Positions 20,069-30,815 of a stretch of 64,000 nt of DNA are shown piece after piece. The position numbers and the translations under genes are program-made. Origin of the DNA: Laccaria trichodermophora (taxonomy: Eukaryota; Basidiomycota; Agaricomycetes; Agaricales; Hydnangiaceae); assembly GCA_018417955.1 (NCBI GenBank), contig JACTVC010000002.1:496001-560000 (forward strand), given 5' to 3'. The notes beneath the pieces are model-generated. The model was not told the origin of the DNA, made no database searches, and saw only the letters and a list, made by a program, of their open reading frames with translations. How positions within the stretch are numbered: the stretch's first letter is position 1; every line of letters begins with the position of its first letter.

Positions 20069-21554
20069 CACTGTGAAGGCATCTTTGGTTGATAATCAAC
20101 AAATATTATGTTGATTTTCCCCTTTCAACCAAAAATCAGTTGAAATTTAGGTTGAAAAAGATCAACCTATTTTTTTGGTTGACCACCAACCTAAGCCTTC
20201 AACCAAAGATTTGTTGATAATCAACGTCACAAAACAGGAAAGTTAAGGCATGAATTTCAACCTAAGGTAGGTTGAATTCCATCCTCCCCAAATCCTCCCT
20301 TGAAAACTTACCAGTTTGTATCTACAATACTATACTTTACAGCCAAATGTTTTCGTGGGTAAAGAATCTTACTGTGATGACAATGCAAATGATTATAAGT
20401 AGCTGTGGGCATAAGTCTGCATAAGTATGACGAGAAAGTGCCATCTCGGAAGTTGCCGTTAGTCATGGGATGTTCATTTTCCCGTTTCGGAAAATCTCGC
20501 CTCTCACAATGCAACCATTATCTTCGTTCGCCACAAGCTTTGTGAGCCTGCCTCCCATGCTTCATGTATAAATCCATGTCTCCGAGCCACATCGGAGACG
20601 CATATACCTTTCACTTCAGGTATGTTCCTTCCCTTGTAAGTGATAGGTCAAGCTAAGTTGTGTTGTACGGCACAGGCGAGAGCGATGGTACCATGAAGGT
20701 GAGTCTATTGCCCTGATACCCTCTCAGTTACAGGATGGCCCCTCACGAAGTTCTCGCAGGCTAACGCTGGAAAGCGCCGCGTGACGAAACACCCATCAAG
20801 ATCTGTCGCATTGCAGACAGAAATACAGTGTAAGTCACTCCCAAAATTAACCACTGATACATACTCATGCACCATTGATATCAGTCGGCATTCACCACAC
20901 GACGAGCTGGGGTTGAGACGGCTAACAACATGTGTAAGTCCCCTCCCTAATCACCAAGTACCCACTAATTCACCGGTCACCATTTAGAGCCGTTTGAACA
21001 AACGACATCGCAGTGTTCAAACATTTGGGATACACTTTTGGCTTGGGGTGCTCAGGCCACCATTCGATGGAACGATGTCATGGTTTGGGAGATGCTTTCG
21101 GCTTGAGAGATTCGAACATGTCAGTAAGTCTATTTCCCTTTCGCGTCTGACCTTTTCCTCACATGTTGTGTTGCAGTCATCTCTGAGGGCCACTTTTTAT
21201 TGTAGTCTCAAGCATGTACCATCACTAGCAGTAGCGCACTGGTGTCCTATCGTACAATCAATATATAATGTTTTATTAGAATCACTGCATTATTGGTCAA
21301 ATATCAACCATCGTCTGAGTTAAAATTAACCAATGGTAGGTTGAAAACCTTTGGTTGATTCAACCTTTGATTAGTTGAAATTAACTAGTATAACAGCCTG
21401 AGAAGGCTTAGGTTGAAAACAGCCATTTTAGGTTGTTAATCAACCTAAGTGACCCAGGTTGATCACCAACCTAAGGTTGATGAAAATCAACCTAAAAAGC
21501 AGTTGAATATGATCTATTTTAGGTTGGATTTCAACCAGCGTGACCTTCACAGTG
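20069..21554. mobile_element. Non-autonomous CACTA (EnSpm)-like element
   Basis: 1486 bp bounded by CACTGTGAAGG and its inverse CCTTCACAGTG, with a perfect 3-bp TSD ACA (20066-20068 and 21555-21557). CACTA/EnSpm-type elements have CACTN termini and 3-bp (2-3) TSDs. Subterminal zones (20080-20280 and 21320-21545) are packed with GGTTGA/TCAACC motifs in both directions, typical of transposase-binding repeats. No transposase frame is present. The interior (20300-21310) has several GTAAGT/GTATGT...CAG/TAG intervals of 35-56 nt separating short exon-like pieces, so it may carry captured gene fragments. Confidence 0.82.
20618..21177 (+). other. Exon/intron-like interior of the CACTA-like element
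   Basis: Candidate introns start at about 20619 (GTATGTTCC...ACGGCACAG), 20700 (GTGAGTCTA...GTTACAG), 20829 (GTAAGTCAC...GATATCAG), 20935 (GTAAGTCCC...ATTTAG) and 21125 (GTAAGTCTA...TTGCAG). The pieces between are 24-140 nt and no continuous protein of known type results. Either a decayed captured gene or a spliced non-coding transcript. Confidence 0.45.
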
Positions 21555-21864
21555 ACAATAGCTCCTGTCAGCCTTGTAATCCATTACTATTATAAGGCAT
21601 CATGGATTTTTCCAACAATAATAGCAAAAACATGAAAATAGAAGCGGACATAGCTCAACAAGGATGTGACACATTCATAAACGGTTTGCTCGAGTGTTTT
21701 TGTGGCACGCAGGAGTGTCTAAATGAGCCCAAGATGAAGTGAAACGAGCCACAGGAAGGTCCTGAGCAGAGGTTAGCATATTGGCAAAAACATGAACACT
21801 GGCACAGTTGTAAGTCCACCAGTATCTTCTGCTTCAACAGAAGTTAGTTGAGCAGGGTACTATG

Positions 21865-22738
21865 AGTGAGAACATGGCACCTGTGTTGTGTTGCAATGGG
21901 CAGCGTCATTGGGTTGTGGTGGTAGTAGTAGTAGTAACAATTGAAGTTGCCTAAGTTCAAAAATGTAAGTTGAGTGCATCACATGACATCCTGCAGCTGT
22001 CCTGTCTTCCATCAATTCACTCTTACACTTTCTGAGGCAGCATGTAGCTATAGCTTCATGAGTTTTCTGCCTGTTGGCCTCTATGTAGGCTTGTTTTAAT
22101 CGCCTCATTTATGTGAATGCAACCCACTTTACGGCGTAAAAAAATTCGAAGCACCTCACAAACTGTAGCATAAACTATTTTGCCTGTAGTAGACATGTAA
22201 CATGTATTATATTATCATGAGTTCTCCTCCGTTTCATGCGATTTTAGGCTTGTTAGAAACGCACGAATTAGAGCTTCAAAACGGGTCTGAGAGCCCCTAA
22301 TATTTCGATCTTTAAGGCGACCTCCGATAACATTTACCGTTTTTGGGCAGATTCTTCGCCAGTAATTGGTTCATAGCCCTGCGAGTTTTGCACCAGATGC
22401 TATGTATATAGCCACATTGGAAACAGCTTAACTGCTGCTTTTTAGTGCAAAAGGGAATGCAAAAAACGGATATGTTTTGCAAAGGATACCTCATCTTCTT
22501 TGTTGTTGCAATTTTTGTAGGTCATTCAATCTCTGGACAGTGGTGTACTTTCTTCTTGTTCCAGTCTTATTTTGATCATACATGATTCATATACAATAAT
22601 GAATGTTCTTTCTAATGAAATCTAGTATACTTGTAGTTTCAGGTTATCTCAGGACAGTTCAGGTTGCCCCCTGTGACACCCTGGGAAAAAGCTTACAAAC
22701 ATGTTTGTCCCAGGAAAAAAGTGATTTTCCTGATGTTG
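21865..22738 (-). mobile_element. Partial copy of the CATCAGG-ended element (inverted to 26068-26960)
   Basis: Near-identical reverse complement of 26068-26960. Its inner terminus reads GTGATTTTCCTGATG at 22724-22738. Contains CAGGTTATCTCAGGACAGTT-type subterminal repeats and the fragment LRKCKSELMED...FELRQLQ on the minus strand, which in the copy at 26.8 kb is interrupted by a stop. The outer end is missing or truncated near 21865. Confidence 0.7.
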
Positions 22739-23099
22739 CACAAAAAATTTGGCAGGTAACCACCAGAGGCCTGAGATTTTGGGGTATATGGTGTGGGACC
22801 CACCAAAGTATTTGGCACCTGCCCAAAGCAACTGTTACCTCCATTACATTTCCAGGGCAGTTAGTAGGAATCACCCACAAACACTGAGAGGCCTGAACAT
22901 ACAAACAGGCCATAGTTGATGGAGCCTGCTGATTGGCCGATGAGGGATAATGACCCTGTGTTGATGAATTGGCCGATGTCATCCCCACTATTGAGGTGGT
23001 GAAGAGTCGGCCAGCGACATAAATACTTGTGCAGCCGAATCAGCAGGAAGTAAGCCCAGAGAGAAGTAGTGGTATATTGGCTGATGGAGGATAGCTACG

Positions 23100-24245
23100 C
23101 AAGGACAGCCGACAGTTTTGAATGTTCCTGGGTTTGTGATTGGCTGAGGGCCTTGAATTCTGAGTTGAGGGGTCAGCTGGTGTGATTCACAGTATTGTAG
23201 TTATGGTTTAGCTGATTAGTTGAGCAAATGGATACAGCTACCCAGTTGGCTGACGAAACTGGTCAATTCATCAACTCTGGATCAGCCAACTTTTTTCCCC
23301 TTTTCAAGATGAATCGGTATCTGTTTTCCCCTAATTTTAAAATAACCCAAAAATGTCACTCATTGAACAGTTAAACCTAGATTTTCAATAGGTCTTCATA
23401 AAAAAGACTAGATTTAATTCTTTATCATAATGAGTGGGTAGCTTTATTTTTGCTTGTTACCTTCAAGTTCAAGCTAGCTATTTTTTTTTTTGTGGCTTTT
23501 ATTTTAGGCAGCCAAGCACGGTTGCTTGAGCCAGACCTGGTCTTTCCTGCTCAGTTTACATCTACCAAATTATCTTTGTAGGTGAATTCACTTGTACAAG
23601 ATAACATTGGTCGGTAATATTTTAGAGCAGCCGATGGTCAGGACCAGGGTTCAAGTCCCAAAGGTGAACACAATCCAGCCTTTCAAACAAATCATGGCTC
23701 CCACTTAAGGAGTTGACCCGGCCAAGGTAAAAAAACACTTCACCAGAGTTTCTTGAATGTCCCCCTCTAACGCTTACCCCTCAGATTAGTTTTATTTCTT
23801 CAAGACTACAGTACTTATTTTTCTCTTTTACAAAGAACATGACACACAAAATGTTATATTAACAGCAAGGTACAAGATGAGATGCATCAATACTTTCCAT
23901 TCCTCCACTAATTCCTACCAGATTCCACGGATTCCAGCCGGATTCTGGTAATTCCAGAGGATTCCAGCTGGAATACACAGGAATCCAATTAGAATAGACA
24001 GCAAATCTCTTTATTAATGTGATTGTGTGTTTTTCAAGACCTCCTGAATTACTATTTTAGTGTTGTCAATCAATCTATCATTCTGTATATTCAGTAGAGC
24101 TACATAAATCTATTCTACTACATTCTGAAGTCACCTTATACTGATAGCTTGATATTCTTTCAAATTTCACAAGTCAAATAGAAATCAAATTTTAATGTAT
24201 TTCAATTATAACATAAAGTATATTTTACTACATTCATAGTATACT
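23100..24245. other. AT-rich interior, no gene seen
   Basis: No long frame or splice pattern. It contains one tRNA B-box-like string (CAGGGTTCAAGTCCCAAAGG at 23646) and a cluster GATTCCAGCCGGATTCTGG / GATTCCAGCTGGAATAC near 23930-23990 with local dyad symmetry. Confidence 0.4.
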
Positions 24246-24647
24246 AAAGGAAGGGGGGAGGCACAGAGACTGGGGAGGGGGAATGGAAGGGGGAGATGGG
24301 CAAAGAGAGGCACACACAAGGGAGGGGAAGGGACAGAGAAGGGGGAGAGAAAAGGAGGGAGGGATGGACAAGGAAGGGGGAGAGAAAAGGGAGGGGAGAT
24401 GGACAAATATAGGCACAAGGAAGGGAGGACAGGGAAGGGAGGAACTGGGAGGAAAGGAAAATGGACAAGCAGGGGGCAGGGAAAAGGAAGGGGAGGGACA
24501 CTGGAAAGGGGAAGAGGGAGGGCAAGGAAATGTAGAGGGACAGACAGGGGAACTGGGGAGGGCATAGAAATGGAGATGGACAGGGAGGGTGGAGGGAAAA
24601 GGAAGGGGAGGAGGGGAAAGGAAGGGGAGGAGGGAAAGGGGGGACAT
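24246..24647 (+). repeat. 400-bp polypurine (GGGA-rich) tract
   Basis: Almost pure purine on the plus strand, built from GGGAGG, GGAAGGGG and ATGGACA interruptions. All long frames across it on either strand are low-complexity artefacts. Many GGG runs make triplex or G-quadruplex structure possible. It ends at ATCATCATCATC. Confidence 0.9.
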
Positions 24648-24929
24648 CATCATCATCTGTTGACATGCTCGTCATTGTCTGACGTGCTCGCCGTCGTCCG
24701 CTGACATGGGCGCCATCACTAGTGGCTACCACTACTTATCATATAAAACAGGTAACTGCCTATAGGTCCCTGTGTATCCATCCACACTCTTTATGATAGG
24801 GAATCATTACTGTTACCATGTTTTTTCATTATCATAAAGGCTGCGCTTTTTCATTAAGTGTAGGCAAGGTTTTGGGCCTCCCTCATAAGATAGCCTGTGG
24901 TTATCATTACCAATTTCATATCTTTGCAA

Positions 24930-25290
24930 AGCCATATCATTGCAATTTTCATTAGTTGTCTGGCCAGTATCATTGGATATTTCATTAGCTACATGGGTGA
25001 TATCATTTTGCGATTTTCAATGGTTACTTTGGAAATATCATTGGAAATTTCATAAGCTACTTTAGCAATATCATTGCGATTTTCATAAATTATCTGGCAA
25101 GTATCATTGGAAATTTCATTAGCTGGTTGTGCAATATCATTGGCAATTTCATTAGTTACTTGGGCAACATCATTGCGATTTTCATTAGCTACTTGGGCAA
25201 CATCATTGACAATTTCATTGGCTCCTTTGAAAATATCATTGGAAATATCATTAGCTACTTGGGCGACATCATTGTGATTTTCATCACTGG
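24930..25290 (+). repeat. 33-bp tandem array (TCATTGCGATTTTCAT motif)
   Basis: Around ten imperfect 33-bp units such as GCAACATCATTGCGATTTTC followed by ATTAGCTACTTGG. The core TCATTGCGATTTTCAT is the same string found in the 67-bp arrays at 0.6-1.7 kb and 19.4-19.7 kb, suggesting related repeats. The eleven-residue periodic frame over it is not a gene. Confidence 0.85.
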
Positions 25291-25380
25291 GAGGTGTACA
25301 TCATGGATGTATGCCCTGGGTTTGAATCCCAGAAGTCACTTACAGCGATCGCAACTCTTGTTTTTGTTTAAATTTACCCA
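25284..25380 (+). mobile_element. tRNA-derived SINE-like unit, copy 1
   Basis: GGAGGTGTACATCATGGATG followed by CCTGGGTTTGAATCCCAG, the latter a tRNA T-arm with B box. The body CGATCGCAACTCTTGTTTTT is shared with 25872-25892 (CAATCGCAGCTCTTG), showing a dispersed repeat. The A-box end is missing. Confidence 0.55.
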
Positions 25381-25439
25381 GGGTCACCCCTGAACAAGTC
25401 AGTGCAGAGCTTGGACACATTTTTACATCCTTGGTTGGA

Positions 25440-25515
25440 TCTGTTACCTGCTGACCATGTCACTCCAATAGCGATAAGCAAAAAATTTGGGATTTGAACC
25501 CAGGGCATACAATCT
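25440..25515 (-). mobile_element. tRNA-derived SINE-like unit, inverted fragment
   Basis: Reverse complement reads TGTATGCCCTGGGTTCAAAT CCC, the same T-arm as copies 1 and 3, continuing into a different tail. Truncated. Confidence 0.45.
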
Positions 25516-25520
25516 TTTAG

Positions 25521-25610
25521 CTGCACATTGGCCCAGTGGTTGAGGTGGGAGGTGTAAGCATTGTAACTATGTATGTGCTGCCTGGGTTCGAATCCCTAAC
25601 AGGTTGTCTT
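25521..25610 (+). mobile_element. tRNA-derived SINE-like unit, copy 2
   Basis: A-box-like TGGCCCAGTGGTTGAGG at 25529 and B-box GGGTTCGAATCCC at 25583, about 54 nt apart, close to the spacing of an internal Pol III promoter. Same family as the unit at 25691. Confidence 0.6.
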
Positions 25611-25690
25611 GAACAGTCATTCTTTTATGCTACTATATTAGATTGATGTAGTCACCTTAGAGATACTCCCCAACTTCCTCTTGCAGCACT

Positions 25691-25765
25691 GACTTGGCTT
25701 AGTGGTTGAGCTGGGAGGTGTACATAGTGTATGTACTGATGCCCTGGGTTCAAATCCCAGAAGTC
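25691..25765 (+). mobile_element. tRNA-like SINE head, copy 3
   Basis: A 75-nt stretch folds like a tRNA: outer pair GACTT/AAGTC, D-arm with A box TGGCTTAGTGGTTGAG, a 5-bp stem GTACA/TGTAC with a 7-nt loop TAGTGTA, and a perfect T-arm CTGGG TTCAAAT CCCAG. Position 33 of the loop is A where a true tRNA has U, and relatives occur at 25284, 25440 and 25521, so I call it a tRNA-derived repeat and not a tRNA gene. Confidence 0.6.
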
Positions 25766-26067
25766 ATGTAAGTGCAAGGACAGCCTTTTTGTAACACTGG
25801 CTAAAATTTACTAAAGCAAAAGAATGGGTAGTTGTCTAATGCCAAGAATGGGTAGTCACAAAGTGCTGACCTTTACAGCAATCGCAGCTCTTGTTTTTGT
25901 TTATGTTGAAAATTTGAATTGCACACAGAGGCAAGTTCTGCCCAGACTGCCTATGCTCGCATGTAGAGTGAGGACTAACACTGACTAAAATTTACTTATC
26001 AAAGATTTGCAAAAGAACAGGTAGTTGTTTAATGCCAAGAATGGGTAGTGACAAAGTCCCAACCTTC

Positions 26068-28243
26068 ATCAGAAAAATCACTTTTTTCCTGGGACAAACA
26101 TGCTTGTAAGCATTTTCCCAGGGTGTCACGAGGCATCACAGGATGTCCTAGGGCAACTTGGGGGCAACCTGAACTGTCCTGAGATAACCTGAAACTACAA
26201 GTATACTAGATTTCATTAGAAAGAACATTTACTATTGTATATGAACCATGTATGATCAAAATAAGACTGGAACAAGAAAAAAGTACACCACTGTCCAGAG
26301 ATTGAATGACCTACAAAAATTGCAACAACAAAGAAGATGAGGTATCCTTTGCAAAACATATCCGTTTTTTGCGTTCTTTTTTGCGCTGAAAAGCGGCGGT
26401 TAAGCTGTTTCCAACGCGTTTATATACGTAGCATTTGGTGCAAAACTCGCAGGGCTATGAACCAATTACTGGCGAAGAATCTGCCCAAAAACAGTAAATG
26501 TTATCGGAGGTCGCCTTAAAGATCGAAATATTAGGGGCTCTCAGACCCGTTTAAAAGCTCTGATCTGTGCGTTTCTAACAAGCCTAAAATCGCATGAAAC
26601 GGAGGAGAACTCATGATAATATAATACATGTTACATGTCTACTACAGGCAAAATAGTTTATGCTACAGTTTGTGAGGTGCTTCGAATTTTTTTACGCCGT
26701 AAAGTGGGTTGCATTCACGTAAATGAGGCGATTAAAACGAGCCTACATAGAGGCCAACAGGTGAAAAACTCATGAAGCTGTGGCTACACGCTGCCTCAGA
26801 AAGTGTAAGACTCAGAGTGAATTGATGGAAGTCGGTACGATTGCGGGATGTCACGTGACGTGTTCAACTCACATTTTCGAACTTAGACAACTTCAATTGT
26901 CACTACTACTACCACCACAACCCAATGACACTGCCCATTGCAACCAGAACACAATGCCTAACGCCAACCATTACACACCACCACCCTGCCACCATGACCA
27001 GCCAACAAATGAAGATGATCACCCACAAGTGAAGAACAAAAAGAGTAAGTTCTCATGTAGGTAAGTTCATTCATATCTTCGCTTTTTTGCCCATATGCTC
27101 ACCAACTATTTAGTACCTCCTCTGCTCCATTTCTCATGCATGTGGGCTTGTTCTAATAGCTACGCATTCTGTGAACACACTCCACAAAACTGTTCATGAA
27201 ACAGTTGAGTTCCCATTGAGGTAAGTAGTTTCGTAACTTCGCTTTTTGGCCCATATGCTCACCTACTGTTCAGTACCTTCCTCTGCTCCGTTTTTCATGC
27301 TTGTGGGCACGTTCTGACACCTACACACTCTGTGAACATGCTCCATAAAACCATTTACAAAACGGTTGAGTTTTCATGGAGGTAAGTCAGTTTTTATGTT
27401 CGCATTTTTGCTCTCATGCTCACCAACTGCTCAGTACCCCCCTGTGGTCCATTTGGCATGTGTGTAAACTCATTTGGATACTTACGCACTCCATGAACAT
27501 GCTCCGCAAAACCATTTATGAAACGGTTGAGTTCCCATGGAGGTAAGTAGGTTCATAACTTCACTTTCTTGTATGGTGCCTGTTTCCAGATTCTGACTCT
27601 ACATAGTGCTGTTTTGGCAGTTTGGTGCACTTCACAATGTGGGGTTCAGAACTGTTGTATGATGGGCAAGAGGTGAGTGCGAGAAGTTATCCTGTCCTGA
27701 AATACTCTCTAGACACACTGCTATCTTCCTACCATTCATGACGCCCACCCACCACCACTGTCACTGTTGAAGATCACCTTGGCCAGTGATGACGACCACC
27801 CACTACCCTCACCAACCTCCCACAACCACCGATAGCAGGCTAGGAAAATAAGCTTGGTTTATGGGGCAGAGCAGTTGCTGTGGATGCTCATGGCTGGTGT
27901 AGGCATTTGGGGGTCTTTGACGCCAAAGTAACAGCCAGCAAACCATTGTTGTATACTGATTAAATACATTTAATATACATTTTACATATTCAAATTTCAT
28001 GTCATAAGGAAAATTGAAGGCCAAGTAAGTAGCATAAGGTCTGCTTCAAGGCTCTCTAGGGACAGCTCAGGCTACCCTAGAACAACCTCAGCGCACCTCA
28101 GGACAACCTCAGGTTGCTCCTGGGAAATCAAAAAAAGGAACCTGTACCTGAAGGTGCTCCAGGGCACCCTGATGCCCTGAGTTCCATGACAGCCTCTGGG
28201 TATCCAGGGTCTACCCTGGATACCCTCAGGGAAGAAGTGATTT
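26068..28243. mobile_element. CATCAGG-ended TIR element with subterminal repeats
   Basis: 2176 bp bounded by CATCAGAAAAATCAC and its inverse GTGATTTTCCTGATG, flanked by TT on both sides (a 2-bp TSD; AT/AT is equally possible if the end is taken as CAGG). Subterminal CCTCAGG/CCCTGG/CAGGTTGCC motifs are dense at both ends. The interior carries a 160-bp tandem unit. The frame at 26780-27064 (LRKCKTQSELMEVG...FELRQLQ) is shared with the copy at 21.9 kb but does not resemble a transposase. Confidence 0.65.
27061..27560 (+). repeat. 160-bp tandem repeat, each unit starting with a 5' splice consensus
   Basis: Three units begin at 27061, 27221 and 27382, plus a partial at 27543, each opening with GTAAGT. 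A unit contains TTCGCTTTTTGGCCCATATG, CTCACCAACTGTTCAGTACC and AAAACCATTTATGAAACGG, and ends GTTGAGTTCCCATGGAG directly before the next GTAAGT. The CTCAC...CAG string could be branch point and acceptor, so each unit may be one intron plus one exon. Confidence 0.75.
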
Positions 28244-29291
28244 TCCTGATGTTGTAATGCTGGCTAAAATTTACTAATCAAAGGTTTGCAAAAGAATAGG
28301 TAGTTGTCTTATGCTGAGGGTGGGTAGTGACAAAATGCCAAGCTTGAACGCTCAGGTTCAAATTGCAAAGTGTATGCCCCAGTTTCAAGTCCTGAACAAC
28401 TCTGAGGAGATTTTTCTTCTATTATGTTGACAGCTAAAAGATACGAAGATACTTTGGCATGTGGTCAACCTGGAAGGTGTGAAAACACAGTTGTGGGCCA
28501 GCCTCATCTGTGCTTTGGGCTGACAATGAGTTTCATGACCTCGGTATGTAAACTCATTGGACCGGCCAGATTTTGGCAGGTGGGCTGGCTGATCCACCTT
28601 ATGAGGGATCAAAAGCTGTTCAGCTGACTCATAATCCATGTTCAAACAGAGCGGCTGACCCACAATGCAAGGCAGTTTCAGTGGGGTTAATTCATCATTA
28701 GGCTCCTCAGCTGGCACACAGAACAACTCCTAAAGAAAATATGGGTAGTTGGGCCAGCTTTGATGGGGTCAACATATCCATCGGCTCATCAGCAGGGGCC
28801 ATCAACTATGGCCTGTTTGTATAGTCAGGGTTCTCAGTGTTGTTGGGGTAAGGTAACTAATACTTGTGACATTTTGGCGATTTGAGAGGCCCTGTTACAT
28901 GTTACTGCCAAATTAATTGAAATGGCACAGTATTATTGCCATTTTCAGTCAAGTTGGCAGTCCTGAGAAATTCTGTGATACAGGATTGGAAGGGAATGCC
29001 CAGAGGCCATAGTCAAACAGTAGTATATAGCTAGATTTGGATATCTCACATAATTAATTGATCTTTTGTCTGGAACTACCATCTTGTCAGCAGCATTGCC
29101 ATCCTCTTGCACTACATGTAGTGCTTTGTATATTTGTACTTCCTACAGTATGCATAATCATGTTGGGCCAGCTAAGTATCTCGTAACTGCTCAGTGCTCA
29201 CTTATGGGTGTTTATCCCAGACCCACCCATTCTTGCCTCCTCCTTCCCTCTTGGCTTCAGCTATGCAAGAAGTTCAGAGTGAACACTTCAC

Positions 29292-30373
29292 AAATTCCAT
29301 CAAAACACACAGATATGATTGCCAAGGTTCTGTCTGAACTTTCTCCACAATGGCTGGGTTGTTTGCTATGATTTTTGGTGCATTGGACTCACATTAATGA
29401 GGGGAGGTGTTCCCCACCAAGATTGGAGTGATTTGGTGAAATACTTCTGCAGTTGCAATGAGTGGGCCATTAGGAGCAGTACTATGAACTTTTGAGAGAA
29501 CAGTGACACTTATGGACAATCTAAATACATAGGATTATAAGTATGCTTATAAATGAGTGCACCCCAGCCAAAATTGAGTGGACTTGCATTTCCTCAACCA
29601 AAATAGAGTCATGTGTTCTACTACATGAGTGAGATTGGCCTTGCTTCCCAAAAATACATCTGCTCCCACTCATTTTTCATTGGGGCACACTCATGTACAT
29701 TAGTATCTATAATGACATGTCTTTAGGTTGCTCATAATTTGGTGTAGTGCTTCTATATTGCTTCTATAGTTACAAAATATTGCAGTGCTGTGAACTTTTG
29801 AATAATGGTGTAATCATGGCAGGATTACTACAGTTCCCATATTATATCATATATAGGATGCACTGGCTGAGACTATAACTTCTCAGTTATTCTGCCTTTT
29901 GGCTTAGGTGGTCCTTTGTGCATTCTATGGACTGTGTGGTACTTATGGACAATTTAAGTACATATTATTATAGGTACTGATATACATGAGTGTGCCCCAA
30001 GATTTAGGCATAGGAGACCAAAATACATGCATGCATTGCTGCATGAGTGATCTTAGCATCATTTTCCCAGAGCATGTCTGTGTCCACTCAATTTTTTGTT
30101 GGGGCACACTCATTTATGTGTATACCTATAATCCTATGTATCTAGATTGTTCATAAGTGTCACTGTTCTCTCACAAGTTCATAGTACTGCTCCTGATGGC
30201 CCACTTATTGTAACTACAGAAGTACTTCACAAAATCACTCCAATCTTGGAGGGGAACACCTCCCCTCATCAATGCAAGTCCAATGCACCAAAAATCATAG
30301 CAAACAGCTCAGCCATTGTGGAGAAAGTTCAGACAGAAGTTTGGCAATCATATCTGTGTGTTTTGATGGAATT
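29292..30373. repeat. 1.1-kb inverted repeat with two embedded MITE-like units
   Basis: Arms of about 230 bp (AATTCCATCAAAACACACAG at 29293, mirrored at 30353-30373) read through CCACAATGGCTGNGTTGTTTG, TTGGAGTGATTT and GGAGCAGTACTATGAACTT. Inside lie two related ~220-bp hairpin units, about 29509-29737 and 29941-30157, each starting CTTATGGACAAT and containing GAGTGNGCCCCA with the inverse TGGGGCACACTC. No gene is credible; the small frame at 30147-30533 crosses the arm. Confidence 0.7.
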
Positions 30374-30815
30374 TCTCATAACTGCCAACTTCACTGCAAA
30401 AAGCAATAAACTTGAGAACTATCATAAAAAGTTGACAGCTGAATTTGATGATCCTCACAGGCTAATTCTCAGGCTAACTGTGTCAACTTTGAATATTATG
30501 GTTTTTCTCCTTGATCAAGAAAGGCCCATTTGATTGTATGTATTGCATGGGCTTTCAGAGCTATGTCCTTACATAAATGAGCCAAAAAATTATTATTCGG
30601 TAGCAGATAAAGACATAAGTACAATGTAGATTATCAGTAAAACAGAAACTAATTGAGAGCAATGCATGGAATCACTGTAGTAAAAAATTAAGTACTAGTT
30701 CCTGCAAAGTCATCATCAAGATCTTTCTCTTTATGAAATGGATGTGCTATTTTGGATTTAATTTTTGAAAATCTCTTTGCAAGTTTGAAAATAAAATGAA
30801 CTGGGGATAAAAACA

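Larger units (their letters stand above)
22748..28912. mobile_element. Composite TIR element enclosing the 23-29 kb repeats
   Basis: Ends TTTGGCAGGTAAC (22748) and the inverse GTTACTGCCAAA (28901-28912). Inside the ends a 20-bp block ACAAACAGGCCATAGTTGAT (22901-22920) is exactly mirrored at 28801-28820, in a longer imperfect inverted repeat (CACTGAGA..., GCTGATNNGCCGATG). Subterminal GCCGATGAG/GCTGATT motifs are dense on both sides. The CATCAGG element at 26068-28243 is nested within it. No transposase frame seen. Boundaries are approximate. Confidence 0.5.

Noticed and set aside
24244..24732. Pro/Ser-rich frames of 119-162 codons
   Set aside because: Artefacts of the polypurine tract, open in three frames at once.
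25691..25765. Functional tRNA-His(GTG)-like gene
   Set aside because: Loop position 33 is A, the stems are incomplete and related copies lie nearby; a tRNA-derived repeat fits better.
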